Below are positions 1-9,840 of a stretch of 64,000 nt of DNA, piece by piece. Location: the NCBI GenBank assembly GCA_947000775.1, contig CAMQGK010000008.1, positions 6,102,501 through 6,166,500 of the forward strand. The letters run 5' to 3'. Below the pieces are notes generated by a model that was given only the letters and a program-made list of their open reading frames with translations, did not search any database and was not told where the DNA came from. The stretch's first letter is position 1, and every line of letters begins with the position of its first letter. The position numbers were made by a program, and so were the translations under genes. The DNA is from Pterois miles (lineage: Eukaryota; Chordata; Actinopteri; Perciformes; Scorpaenidae).

Positions 1-157
1 GCAATGTAAACGCAGCCACGTAAATACGCTACGCTAAGAGCTTGTGATGTAGAATAAAAGGTGATAAAGACTGTTGTTGATGGATGGGGGAGAAAGAGGA
101 GGGGTAAAAAAAAAAAAGGACTTCAACCAAGAGGACGGGGTTGGGGCCAAAGTGTTG

Positions 158-163
158 TTTATT
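158..163 (-). terminator. possible adra2c polyadenylation signal
   Basis: TTTATT on the plus strand reads AATAAA on the minus strand about 980 bp after the receptor stop codon. It is the only exact signal noticed in the 3' flank within the window; a variant signal nearer the stop, or one beyond the window edge, could be used instead. Confidence 0.25.
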
Positions 164-1142
164 TTAACGTTACGCAACGTTTGTGATGCATTTTCCATGC
201 TTCTGTTATGCCGTTTCCGTACATATCTTACATAGTTTCTGTACTTTTGTAGAGCCCAACCACAATATTTTCCCTCAAGCTAAGTTTTTTTTGTTGCACA
301 AACCGAACTGCATCCGTTACCATAATTTTGACATACAAAGAGGCGTACAAATGACCTGTGGAATGTCCTTGTAATGTGACCAGGTTTGCTTTAGACATGC
401 TATGTGGCAGATTTTGTTGCCTTTGGAAAGAGTCAGGCTAGCTGTTTCCACTGTTTTACAGACTTTATGCTAAGCTAGGCTAACCGGCTGTTTTCCTCCA
501 ACAGCATATTCACCACTCAGACATGACAGGTTTAACTCCCCATCTAACTCACAGCAAGAAAGTGAAAAAGCATTTTTCCCGAAATATCAATCCTTGTGTC
601 AAAATCAAGTTTTAAAATCTTGATTATTTCAGTTTTGTGCTTATGTATGTTGCATATTTCTAAATTAATGTTACCACACAGGAAATCTGTGGCTAAGTAG
701 TATTCCATCACAAAAATGATAGAAAAAAGTGCACGGGAGGAAGGGGAGAGGGGTTAATGGGGGGGGCTCAAGCTCAGTTTTGTCCCAGGACCCCCAAGCA
801 GCTAAATCCAGCCATGTGTGTATCTCCTGTGGCTGTATAAAGAGCTTGATGATTGATAATACACTGTAAAGTATTACAGCACACTTCAGTCAGAGGAAAG
901 AACTGTGGTGCTCACTAATCAGGCGGGCAAAGCCTGGAATGGAAATGCGCTGTATGTTGAAGCTTGTAGAGACGCCCAGTGGGTGTTATTGGTGTGCACT
1001 GAATTACAACAGGACAATGAGACACAACAGTAAGTAAGGAGTGGCAGTACGGTAATAGACAAAACGATCGTCTTATTTTTTAAATTCACTTTGATATATC
1101 CTGTTAGATTGTCACGGTGGGGCAGCAGCTCTGCTTCACACC
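164..1142 (-). other. 3' flank, probable 3' UTR of adra2c
   Basis: Non-coding sequence downstream of the receptor stop. It is AT-rich, with an A/G-rich and G-run patch around 720-770. It includes the MITE relic at 429-529. No other gene is seen. Confidence 0.4.
429..529 (-). mobile_element. MITE relic, same family as 27338-27565
   Basis: The stretch GTCAGGCTAGCTGTTTCC, then TTATGCTAAGCTAGGCTAACC, is the reverse complement of the TTAGCTTAGCATTAAGACTGG region in the 27.3-27.6 kb copy. This is a fragment of a short element I recall as abundant in teleost genomes. Family name not assigned. Confidence 0.5.
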
Positions 1143-2444
1143 TTAAAAGGACTTTTTCCACGATTTACAGAGGATCTTCTGAAAGGCGCGCCTGAAGTCC
1201 CGGTTGAAGATAGTGTAGATGGCTGGGTTAAGGGAGCTGTTACAGTAGCCAATCCAGAAGAAGAATTTAAAGAGCGGGTCTGGTATCTTACAGGAGTCCC
1301 TGCACACGCCGTACAGGCTGTAGGTAAAGAAAAAGGGGAACCAGCACACGACAAACACCCCCATGACCACAGCCAGGACGAATGTAAACCTCTTCTCCCT
1401 GGCTTGGGAGACCTTTTTCCTGGCTAAAGAGCTCCGGCGACGTTTCCTCCTTGAGGCGAAGATGTCCATGGATTTGTTGCTGACTCTGGAGATGCGAGCA
1501 GACTGTTTGGAGATGGAGCTTCTCTTTTGGCCAGCCCGCTTGGCTTTCTGGGAGTCCCCCTGTTGGGGTTTGTGACCTTTGCCCTCTGAGGAGGAGCTCT
1601 CCATGTCGGCATCCTCGGTCTGTTGCGCAATGGTGACGGTGCGTTGGCTGGGCGTGGGCGGGCACTGACAGTGACCGTTCTCCCTCTCGCCAGCATGGAA
1701 AGGGGAGGTGGCTTTGCTCAGTCCATTCTCAGTTTGTGTGACACCATCTGGCCTGGGATTTTTTCCCGACATTGTTCTGGTTCTGGTTTTGGCCACCTGG
1801 TATATCCTGATGTACACCAGCACCATGATTAGGCAAGGGGCGAAGAAGGACGCGATGCTGGAGGAGAGGATGTACCAGGTGTCATCATTGAGCTCGCACT
1901 GAGGCTGAGAGCTGATATCAGTGTTGCCGTCTATAGATATGAGCGGCGGAGATGAGATTAGAGCAGATATGAGCCACACTATTACGATGATGCACTTGAC
2001 GCGCTTGGGAGTCCGCTTCAGGTTGTACTCTACAGCCTGCGTAACGGACCAGTAGCGGTCCAGGCTTATTGCGCACAGGTGGACAATAGACGAAGTGCAG
2101 AACAGAACATCCAAAGCCAGATAAATACCGCACCAAACTTTCCCAAAATACCAGTAGCCCATGAGTTCATTCGCCAGAGAAAACGGCATCACCAAAGTGG
2201 CGACCAGGATGTCCGCTGTGGCCAGAGACACCAGAAAAAGGTTCTGCGGGGCTTTCAGCGCCCTGCTCGTCAGCACCGCAATAACCACCAGGATATTCCC
2301 AACAACGGTAAAGAGAATGAGGAAACTTACAAGGGCAGCAATGCTGGCTATCGCTGCTAAAGAATATCCACTGTCCAGACTCCAGGAGGAATTCAGGTGG
2401 ATCACCGTGAACGCGTCCATTCCGCTGGCGTTGAACGAATCCAT
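1143..2444 (-). CDS. adra2c: alpha-2C adrenergic receptor, complete and intronless
   Basis: A 433-residue class A GPCR that binds adrenaline and noradrenaline at the plasma membrane; the family signals through Gi/o to lower cAMP. Seven membrane segments lie at about 29-55, 65-90, 102-130, 148-168, 188-215, 352-376 and 388-412. Visible landmarks are N-glycosylation sites N5 and N18, D78 (2.50), the amine-binding D112 (3.32), DRY at 129-131, a C105-C183 disulfide pair, TM5 serines S195/S196/S199, CWFP at 367-370, NPAIY at 406-410 and a palmitoylation-type C426. Loop 3 (about 219-349) is basic and Ser-rich, with an ESSSSE GRK-type cluster at 282-287. Subtype 2C is favoured by VTQTENGL, ENGHC, SRRKRRRSS and the LYGVCRDSC loop; 2A, 2B and the fish 2D type fit less well. 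An in-frame TAA four codons upstream fixes M1 as the first start. M9 has a better Kozak context (G at -3 and +4). TM5 position 5.43 is Ser where human subtypes have Cys. Confidence 0.93.
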   Translation of the reverse strand: MDSFNASGMDAFTVIHLNSSWSLDSGYSLAAIASIAALVSFLILFTVVGNILVVIAVLTSRALKAPQNLFLVSLATADILVATLVMPFSLANELMGYWYFGKVWCGIYLALDVLFCTSSIVHLCAISLDRYWSVTQAVEYNLKRTPKRVKCIIVIVWLISALISSPPLISIDGNTDISSQPQCELNDDTWYILSSSIASFFAPCLIMVLVYIRIYQVAKTRTRTMSGKNPRPDGVTQTENGLSKATSPFHAGERENGHCQCPPTPSQRTVTIAQQTEDADMESSSSEGKGHKPQQGDSQKAKRAGQKRSSISKQSARISRVSNKSMDIFASRRKRRRSSLARKKVSQAREKRFTFVLAVVMGVFVVCWFPFFFTYSLYGVCRDSCKIPDPLFKFFFWIGYCNSSLNPAIYTIFNRDFRRAFQKILCKSWKKSF

Positions 2445-2453
2445 CCGTGCGCT

Positions 2454-2564
2454 TTATGTATATCCCGGAGTGGCTGAGCCTTGGCATGAATTCACACTCA
2501 GCCCTCTAATGACTGAGGAGTCCATCAAAAACGCGCAAATCTGACGACATGGATACGCGCGCAT
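2454..2564 (-). promoter_or_regulatory. upstream ORF (36 codons) in the adra2c leader
   Basis: Reading the minus strand from ATG at 2564, a 36-codon frame closes at TAA 2456-2454, only 9 bases before the receptor ATG and in the same frame as it. Start context is weak (T at -3, C at +4); a second in-frame ATG at codon 14 has G at +4. The peptide begins MRAYPCRQIC. Leader peptides that dampen translation are known for the related beta-2 adrenergic receptor, so a similar role is possible but inferred. It matters only if transcription starts upstream of 2564. Confidence 0.45.
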
Positions 2565-2793
2565 GGAAAGACCCCACTTAACGGAGTCTTTGAAGCCAGT
2601 TGATCATATCTCAAGGTAGTTTACATAAATAAATCATAACCTCTCGTGCGCCCTCTCGTAGTCGTGTCGCGCGTCCCCTGGTCGTCAGGAGTTGAGTGCC
2701 GTCCAGCAGCCGCAGCTCTCCTTCCTTCAGCATGGTGCGCTCTCGCTCCCGATGATGCCCCATGTGTTGTTCTCATAAAACTCACCCACTGCT

Positions 2794-2807
2794 GCCCCGC
2801 CCCCGCC
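2794..2807. promoter_or_regulatory. GC-box cluster, candidate adra2c promoter element
   Basis: The run CCCCGCCCCCGCC is an overlapping pair of Sp1-type GC boxes about 350 bp upstream of the receptor ATG, in a locally CpG-rich patch (2640-2810). No clear TATA box is seen on the minus strand. A GC-rich, TATA-less promoter is usual for this receptor family, so the placement is plausible but not proven. Confidence 0.35.
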
Positions 2808-2849
2808 ACACAGCATTATTTTCACATTGTTGGGATGTGATAAGGACAG

Positions 2850-3111
2850 GGACAAGACTGTATTTCAGTCCAGATTATCTAAATTTCCAAATGTATATAT
2901 AATAAACAGTTATTTTGTGTTGTAACCCTAAACATGCCCAGATTTTATGACCGAAAATGAAGAAGTCAGTGTTGTTAGTGTCTTGACAGATTGTCTTTTA
3001 TCTTTTCTTCTTTTTTAACTAAACCTCAACCCCCTGGAGGTCAGTTTTGTTGCCCACAAATGAAGTCTTTTGCAATGTAAGATGCTTAACATTGTCCATA
3101 ACTGTAAAGCA
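2850..3111. other. intergenic, unique
   Basis: AT-rich DNA upstream of adra2c. I see no gene, repeat or clear regulatory site. Confidence 0.4.
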
Positions 3112-3270
3112 AATGGTAAACTTGCATTTATATAGCACTGTTCTAGTCTTCCGACCACTCAAAGCGCTTTAAACTACATGTCAGCATTCACCCATTCACA
3201 CACACACACACACACATTCATACACTGATGGCTGAGGCGGCAGTGCAAGGAGCCAACCTGCCCATCTAAT
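3112..3270 (+). repeat. dispersed teleost repeat with embedded CA run
   Basis: A block with the phrases GCATTTATATAGCACTGTTC, CCACTCAAAGCGCTTTAAAC, ATTCACCCATTCACACAC and CATACACTGATGGCTGAGGC, which I recognise as a very common interspersed repeat of fish genomes. The CA microsatellite at 3198-3216 lies inside it. Class uncertain (SINE-like or MITE). Confidence 0.55.
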
Positions 3271-3671
3271 CTAAATACTCACTCAGACACAGATGGCAAG
3301 CAAAGAGGGTGTCAGGCTGTTCGAGGTAAAACAGAAATATGTGACCAAACACATTTCACTTTTGGAGTTGCATGTGTTTACGTGGTGGCAGATTTGAGCA
3401 AGAAGCACAAAGCATGAGTGTGTGATGGGGGTGAGTTGAGGGGGAAGTTGAAGATGTGAGGCTATTAGAGTTGAGCTCGTCAGGCGGGAGGCAGGCTGCT
3501 CAGTCAAACACACTGCTGTGTAAATCTGATATAGAAGATGGACTGGATTTTCTATAGTCATCTTCTTACACACATTCACATCCACATATATGGACTTGTT
3601 TTTCATAACCCATGCACACACATACATATGCACTGGTTTGAGTTGGACTCAATCATCAGGCAGCAGAGTTG

Positions 3672-3778
3672 ATACGAATTTTTAATGATTTTATTTATAG
3701 AGCACTTTTCAAGCCATAAGCACAAAGTGCTTTTCAAGGAAATTCACAATATAAACAATAAAATAGGAAAAAAATAAG
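3672..3778 (+). repeat. dispersed repeat fragment
   Basis: TTTTATTTATAGAGCACTTT followed by CACAAAGTGCTTTTCAAGG and an A-rich tail resembles a short interspersed repeat frequent in fish. Only a fragment is present and the family is not assigned. Confidence 0.35.
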
Positions 3779-3828
3779 GTCTGTTAACACCTGATCTCTT
3801 TAAAGCATTAATACAATAAATCTCCCGG

Positions 3829-4145
3829 AGATTGTAGCGGGCTCAGTATTAAAGCTAGAATGATGATACTGGTATCCATTGGTACCAACTCTGTCATACT
3901 AGCTTTGTTGTGAAGGAGGTTAAATAATGCTCCAAAGTCATGTTAAAATTTGGTGAGGAAAAACTGCCATGTTCATTTTCAAGGGGGTCCCTTGACCTCT
4001 GACCTCAAGATATATGAATGAAAATGGGTTCTCTGGGTACCCACGAGTCTCCCCTTTACATACATGCCCACTTTATGATAATCACATGCAGTTTGGGGTA
4101 AATATTTAATCACCATTAAATATTTGAATCAACTGACAGCCCTAG
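3829..4145 (-). mobile_element. hAT-like MITE, copy 1 (internally deleted)
   Basis: Ends in TTGAATCAACTGACAGCCCTAG, the reverse complement of the AGGGCTGTCAATC end seen at 5418 and 7638. The internal section (GGTACCCACGAGTCTCCCC, TTTATGATAATCACATGCAG) is the reverse complement of 5765-5960. The middle of the element is missing: CAGTTTGGGG joins directly to the terminal AT-rich segment. The CAGGG-type ends suggest a non-autonomous hAT element. Confidence 0.65.
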
Positions 4146-5417
4146 TAAATAATGAAACATGCATATACATATTGATACATGTACTTATGTACATACCTAT
4201 GCATGCATATACATCAACACACAAACATACAAAATGACTCAAAGTCAGCTATTAGGAAAGGCCGTTCTCTAATAACAGGTTTTAAGATGGGATTTAAAAG
4301 TGGTAAGAGTCAGTTGATGTGATGCTCAGTGGAGCATGTATGGGTGTTTTCTGTGACCTCTGCGTTGTCTCATTGTGTCAACAAGTGGAATAAGATGCCT
4401 GCTGATGTGTTATAACATCTGTGTTAGAGCTGTTTTAAAGGCATGGCCCCTCACGAGGGAGCTGGTTTTAATGGACAGGAACAAAATGCTGTGCAATATT
4501 TGTCAGCTAATCATTTTTTTGATATATATAAATGTAAAAAATGTAATATATAGACATAAATATAAACATGCATTTTTTTTTCTCCTGTAAAACAGTAATA
4601 TGAGCGATAAGAGAGGTTTTGGTAATCATAATTTTCACACTACCATAGCTGTTCTCCACTCTGCAGAACAGCACAGTGCACTGTACGTGCCAGTGATGGA
4701 GGTCAAGTAGCCACCTTTTTGTTTTCAAGAGTCACAAGCCAAAAATGTTCTCACTAATAGTTCAGATTGTTGCATTTCACATAACAGAAATGTCCAAAAT
4801 GGCATCTGTGCTTAACAAAATATATAAAACCTACTGCTACAACTTACACAATAAACTAACTAGGTTGAAAGTGCACATGCATTAAAGCCTACTTGAATAA
4901 TATAAAGCAACACTTCAGCAGATGATCTTTCACGATTCCTGCAAATCTCAATGAATAACATTCAGAATTCAAAAGACATTTGTTAATATTGAAGGTTATC
5001 TATGAGTACAGTATATAACATGTGAGCCTTGAAAATCTAACAGAAATGTGCATTTGGTTGGGCTTAATTTTTAACACAGTAATGTGAGAAAGACCAGCAA
5101 AATTTCTTAAAAAGATTATCCCAGTTCAACATTTTCAAAATAAATAACATGATTCATATTTTTGGGAAATAACCAACAACTTAAACTAAAATAACCACTG
5201 ACAGTTTGGGGTCAAATTTGACTGTTTGGTTTAGGCAACATGTTGTCTTCTACAATATAATACATTATCATCACAGTAAAAAGTCGAGGCAAGTTATTGC
5301 TTCATATTTCAAATCAAGACAGATGCAGTTTAACAGTAATTATGGAAAGATGAAACACAGTTCTAACAAAAAAAGGCTTGTTATGCTATTCTTCTCTTTC
5401 AGGAGAATGTATCTATA
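4146..5417. other. intergenic, AT-rich, no gene seen
   Basis: Short open frames here have no recognisable features, splice sites or composition change. The region 4150-4230 is ACATA/TGCAT-rich simple sequence. Confidence 0.5.
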
Positions 5418-6030
5418 CTAGGGCTGTCAATCAATTAAAATATTTAATTGTATGATTTTCCATAGTTGATCATGGTTAACTGCAAATTAATGGCACAGAT
5501 TTTATCATTCAAAATGTACCTTAAAGGGAGATTTGTCATGTTTTAATACTCTTATCAACATGGGAGTGGACAAATATGCTGCTTTATGCAAATGTATGTA
5601 TATATTTATTATTGGACATGAATTAGCAACACAAAACAATGACAAATATTGTCCAGAAACCCTCACAGGTACTGCATTTAGCATAAATGGTAAACTGCAG
5701 CCCAACAGGCAACAGCAGCTGTCAGTGTGTCAGTGTGCTGACTTGACTATGACTTGATCCAAACTGCATGCGATTATCATAAAGTGGGCATGTCTGTAAA
5801 GGGGAGACTCATGGGTACCCATAGAGCCCATTTTCATTCACATATCTTCAGGTCAGAGGTCAAGGGACCACTTTGAAAATGACCATGCCAGCTTTCTCCT
5901 CTTTGAGACTTTGAAGCGTTATTCAACTATCAAGCTTTGACATGGTTGGTACCAGTGGATTCTTAGCTTTTCTAGTTTCATTCTGGCTTTAACACAGAGC
6001 CCTCACAACCTAAGTTGTGTTAATGCTCTT
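5418..6030 (+). mobile_element. hAT-like MITE, copy 2 (longest copy)
   Basis: Begins CTAGGGCTGTCAATCAATT. It includes the conserved stretches ACCTTAAAGGGAGATTTGTC, ACTCTTATCAACATGGGAG, GGTCAGAGGTCAAGGGACC and TGACATGGTTGGTACCAG shared with the other copies. Its right end is decayed: the terminal TTGACAGC repeat is not clear. No transposase coding is present, so mobilisation would have needed an autonomous relative. Confidence 0.7.
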
Positions 6031-7637
6031 TAACCTAAAAGACACCTGTAGCAACGCTCAAAGGATTGATGTGGTTTTCTCATACAGAGCTCAGCTTTCT
6101 GCTGTTATTGAGAGTCAGCATGTCTGACTTGAGAAGATACAGTTGTGGGATTGAAAACAGCATCAATTTTTTCAATTTAATAGGCTTTATTGGCACAAAT
6201 GTAACAGTGTCAAGTAATGAGATTATACAGGGAAAAATGCCCTCAATGCTGCATAAGAACTGTCATGGTTTGACATCTAAACTAGTGAATGACACTCAGT
6301 GAAAGACACAAATCCTCATCTACATGTAGTACTGTACATCCACACTTGAAGAGCTTATTCCTTTTATTTTCTTGTTCATAAATAAACAGGATGTCGTGCT
6401 GTAAATAGATAGGTTTGATTACTAAAGCTGCGCAACTATATCTAAAACAACTCGACACTAACCTTCTTTTTAATAAACAGTTATGGCTTAGTGTCTTCTT
6501 CAGCAGTTTGGTATCTGTTGCAGAGGGAGGTGAGAGTATGAATCACCGTCTTACCTCATCCTGGTAGCTTGTCCGGGGAGTTGAACCAGTGACCTTTCAG
6601 CTATACAAGCCTGCCACAGTCAGCTGCTCTCTCACAGCTCCCAGCAGCAGACCTGCTGAACACAAAGGTTGTAATTCATTCTCTTTATTGCGAGAGTTGT
6701 GCTGTGATGTGTATCCTTAAATTATTGAGGCTCAATACATCCGTGTCTTCTTGTGATGTGCCAGCCGATGCACAAAAAACGAACCTGGCAACACTTGAGA
6801 GTGGGAGGGATCAGGTAGTGTTGATGTGCAGAGTTTAAGATGTGTAGCGTGAGCTGGAGGTGCGATGAGCCATCACAGACAAGAACTCAGCCTTAGGAAA
6901 TGACACTTTCAGACATAATTACTGCTCCTACTGGTCTTCTTTTGTGCTTTTCATATTCCTTAACAAGCGTCGCCTGCTGTTACTTTGACTTTAGGTGTTT
7001 GGTTTAACTGGTTTGGACAGTTGGCTGTTTAGACAGAAATGTCAGTGAACTGGTGTGAAAATGAACGCAAACCAGGCATGTTTGTTTTGTCTTTTGTCTG
7101 TACACATTACATCTTGGTTTTCTCAAAGTGGAACACTGATTCCAGCCATCAAGGTCTGTTTACAGGTCCTATAGCACGCGTGGAAAGATTGATAGAACTG
7201 TGGGAGCTGCACAGAGGGAGCCGTGTGAAATAAACACTGTGTGATATCCTTGAGCAAATGCGCTGGATGCATTCTTTCCTCATAAAATATTCGCAAAGCC
7301 GACTTTTCTTTTTTTTTTCCATTTAAATCCAGCATTGTTTGCCCCCTGTGTTTCCTCACTAGCGATCTCCTTTGCTGCCTTTGCCAGTGTTTGTTACTGC
7401 TACCTGTAGATTAATAGAATAGTGTGAAAGCAGGACTGTGTACTGAGTCACCCGTCTGTACACGTGCATCCTCACGAGTGTGCACGAGATGAACAAAACG
7501 TGGACCCACTCATAGAAAAAATTAAAAGCTCTCCTAGAGGTCAGAAGTGTTATTAAAGGTCCCCTGTGGTCGGGTGTTTGCAATCAGTTCCTTTATGTGT
7601 GAGCTGTGACTGTAGTGCATATGTTAATAGTCAAAAC
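6031..7637. other. intergenic, otherwise unique
   Basis: Apart from the SINE relic at 6520-6660, I see only unique AT-rich sequence without coding signals. Confidence 0.4.
6520..6660 (-). mobile_element. tRNA-derived SINE relic
   Basis: On the minus strand, GGTTCAACTCC at 6587-6577 is a near-perfect RNA polymerase III B box, preceded by AGGTCACT and followed by CCCGGACAAGCTACCAGGATG. This layout is typical of fish tRNA-derived SINEs. The A-box half is degraded and no tail is obvious. Confidence 0.5.
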
Positions 7638-8087
7638 AAGGGCTGTCAATCAATTAAAATATTTAATCATGATTCATAAATTAATTATAAAGCAATCGCA
7701 AATTAATAACACATTCTGTATCTGTTCAAAATGTACCTTAAAGGGAGATTTGTCAATTATCTAATACTCTTATCAACATGGGAGTTGATTAATATGCTGC
7801 TTTATGCTAATATATGCATATATTTATTATTGGCAATCAATTAACAACACAAAACAATGACAATTATTGTTCAGAAACTCTCACAGGTACTGCATTTAGC
7901 ATAAAAATATGCTCAAATCATAACATGGCAAACTGCAGCTCAACAGGCATCAGCTGTCAGTGTGTCAGTGTGGTGATTTGATCCATATCAGCGTCGTCAC
8001 TCTAGATTTAAAAACCGACTACAGCCTAAACATTGCATAGTGGCGATGCGTTAACGTGCCATTATTGCCTTAACTTTGACAGCTCAA
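7638..8087 (+). mobile_element. hAT-like MITE, copy 3 (both ends present)
   Basis: Left end AAGGGCTGTCAATCAATT and right end TTAACTTTGACAGCT form terminal inverted repeats. The left half matches 5420-5760 closely. The section found at 5765-5960 is absent, replaced by a junction near 7983 leading straight to the right-terminal GCGTTAACGTG region. This is an internal-deletion derivative. No clear 8-bp target duplication survives. Confidence 0.7.
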
Positions 8088-8867
8088 GCAAAAACAAATA
8101 CAGGATTTGACCTAAAATATAGGAGACACAGAGAGATCCCTATCATTAATCAGCATTTCATCTTTAGAAGCAAGATGACAAATTTCAAAGCAGGTTTTTA
8201 AACTTTTGAAAGATGGCAGCGTTTCTTCACCGTGCCCAACGTTACGGAAACGGAAAGCCTCGTACATGGAGTTGGAAAGAGGTGGAATTCGCTCTTTGTA
8301 CAGAAGATAAGGTTTATATACTGTACATGGCAGCAGCGTCGAGTGCCGAGTAGCCAGTCAAGGAGATGTGAATGAACAAATGGACCCTGCAGAGCACCGC
8401 TGAGTGAGGAATGAGTGGCGTATTGTTAACTGAGCACAAAAAGCACTTGTGAGGCATGACAAGGAACAGTGAGGGAAAGAGAGCCATCTGAGAGCTCAGC
8501 ATGAACCCTTTTGTTGCCCGATCATTATGAGCGGCAAGTCTTACAATCCTCATTAGACATTTATTTACAGGTAATAACTCATTCATGTACATATTTGGTG
8601 TCAGGCTCATCTGATGCATCCTCCCTCTATGCTAGACTAAAATCGCCATCGTACAGTGACTTTAGCAGGTCCTCCTTCAAGTATTGCCATTAATACAATT
8701 ACTTGAGACTTTTGAACATCAGATCACAGATTAATTCTGTGTTTGCACATATTTGAGTTAGAGGTGTTTCCTTCAATTCCGATGCTCAGTGTGTGAATTA
8801 AGGCCTGGAAGCTGCAGTTTAACAGTAGTAACAGTAGTGCACAAGACAGATAATCAATGAAAATAAA
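8088..8867. other. intergenic, unique
   Basis: No gene or repeat recognised. The open frames on either strand near 8310-8700 lack start context or any domain. Confidence 0.4.
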
Positions 8868-9095
8868 ATCATATTCCTATGTGTCCTTCTAGTGCTCATA
8901 ATGGCATCTGGAAGATTTCAGCACGCCTGAAGGAAAACAACCAGTCAGAGCCGAGCAGTCTCTAACACAGATTTCAATCACTCCTTGTGAATTTAGGAGG
9001 AAATAGGAAGCGCAGATCAAATATGAATCAATATTCTGTTACTGTAATGCCTATTTCTCATGTTTTAGTGTACTGTTTAGCTGTAGAATGAGAGT
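8868..9095 (-). mobile_element. fragment of the GCAGTAGGC-ended element
   Basis: GTGCTCATAATGGCATCTGG, GGAAAACAACCAGTCAGAGC and CAAATATGAATCAATATTC match, in reverse orientation or through the internal inverted repeat, the element at 19065-19775. It is a truncated copy of that family. Confidence 0.6.
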
Positions 9096-9644
9096 TTATG
9101 ATGTGGCCGACATGTTGAAAACAGTCAAAACCAAGCACCGCCCACCGACCGGAGCAGTGGACAAAGAAACTTTCAGTCACATTGTCTTCAAAAACAGAAG
9201 AAGTTTGTCTGTAGGTCACCCTCATCGAATGTTATCAGATTATACAGTCAGTTCAATCATTTGGTATCGCTCTCATTATTCTGCTTCAGTAGGGACATAC
9301 TGCACCTACTAGTAGGTCAGAAGGTGCATATTATCAGTTCTTATCCTTGATAAACAGTAAAATAATCCAGGCCAACAAGTCATATAAACTAAACATAAAA
9401 CGTTGTTTGTCCGTGACCTCTAGAACACCACGGACACGTTTCTGATCCGATCGGCAGGATGATATCATTTGTCTGTGCCTTCCAAAAAAGTCCAAACTCG
9501 CTGCTGACAAATCTGTTTCATGATGCGATAACACTATGATTACGCTTGGTCCGACTGGAAATATTAAACAAACAGCAGTGTCTTAAAGTCCAGTTTTGTT
9601 GAGCCGACCGTCCACCCCAACCTTGTCTTTACACAGACAGTCTG

Positions 9645-9840
9645 CTAAGCTTACTAGCTCCACCAAGAAGGTTATTCTTTGGTTCAGTTTGTTGGTTTGT
9701 CAGTAGAATTACAGAAAAACTATTGGCCTGATTTTCATGAAACTTGGTTGAAGGGTGTAGCATGGGGCAAATAAGAAGCCATGACATTTTGGAGCAGATC
9801 TGAATCACGTGGCAGAATCACAAAGGCTGTTTGTCTTATG
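9645..9840 (+). repeat. dispersed teleost repeat fragment
   Basis: AAGAAGGTTATTCTTTGG, GGCCTGATTTTCATGAAAC and TTGGTTGAAGGGTGTAGC, then TTGGAGCAGATCTGAATCAC, match a repeat I recall as common in fish (and other vertebrates). Family name not assigned; one copy only here. Confidence 0.45.

Noticed and set aside
1363..2544. Frames on the plus strand and other minus-strand phases over adra2c (for example 2161-2544 plus)
   Set aside because: Shadows of the receptor coding sequence.
3283..3633. 116-codon minus-strand frame
   Set aside because: Low-complexity, Cys/Thr-rich translation of repeat-adjacent DNA with no domain.
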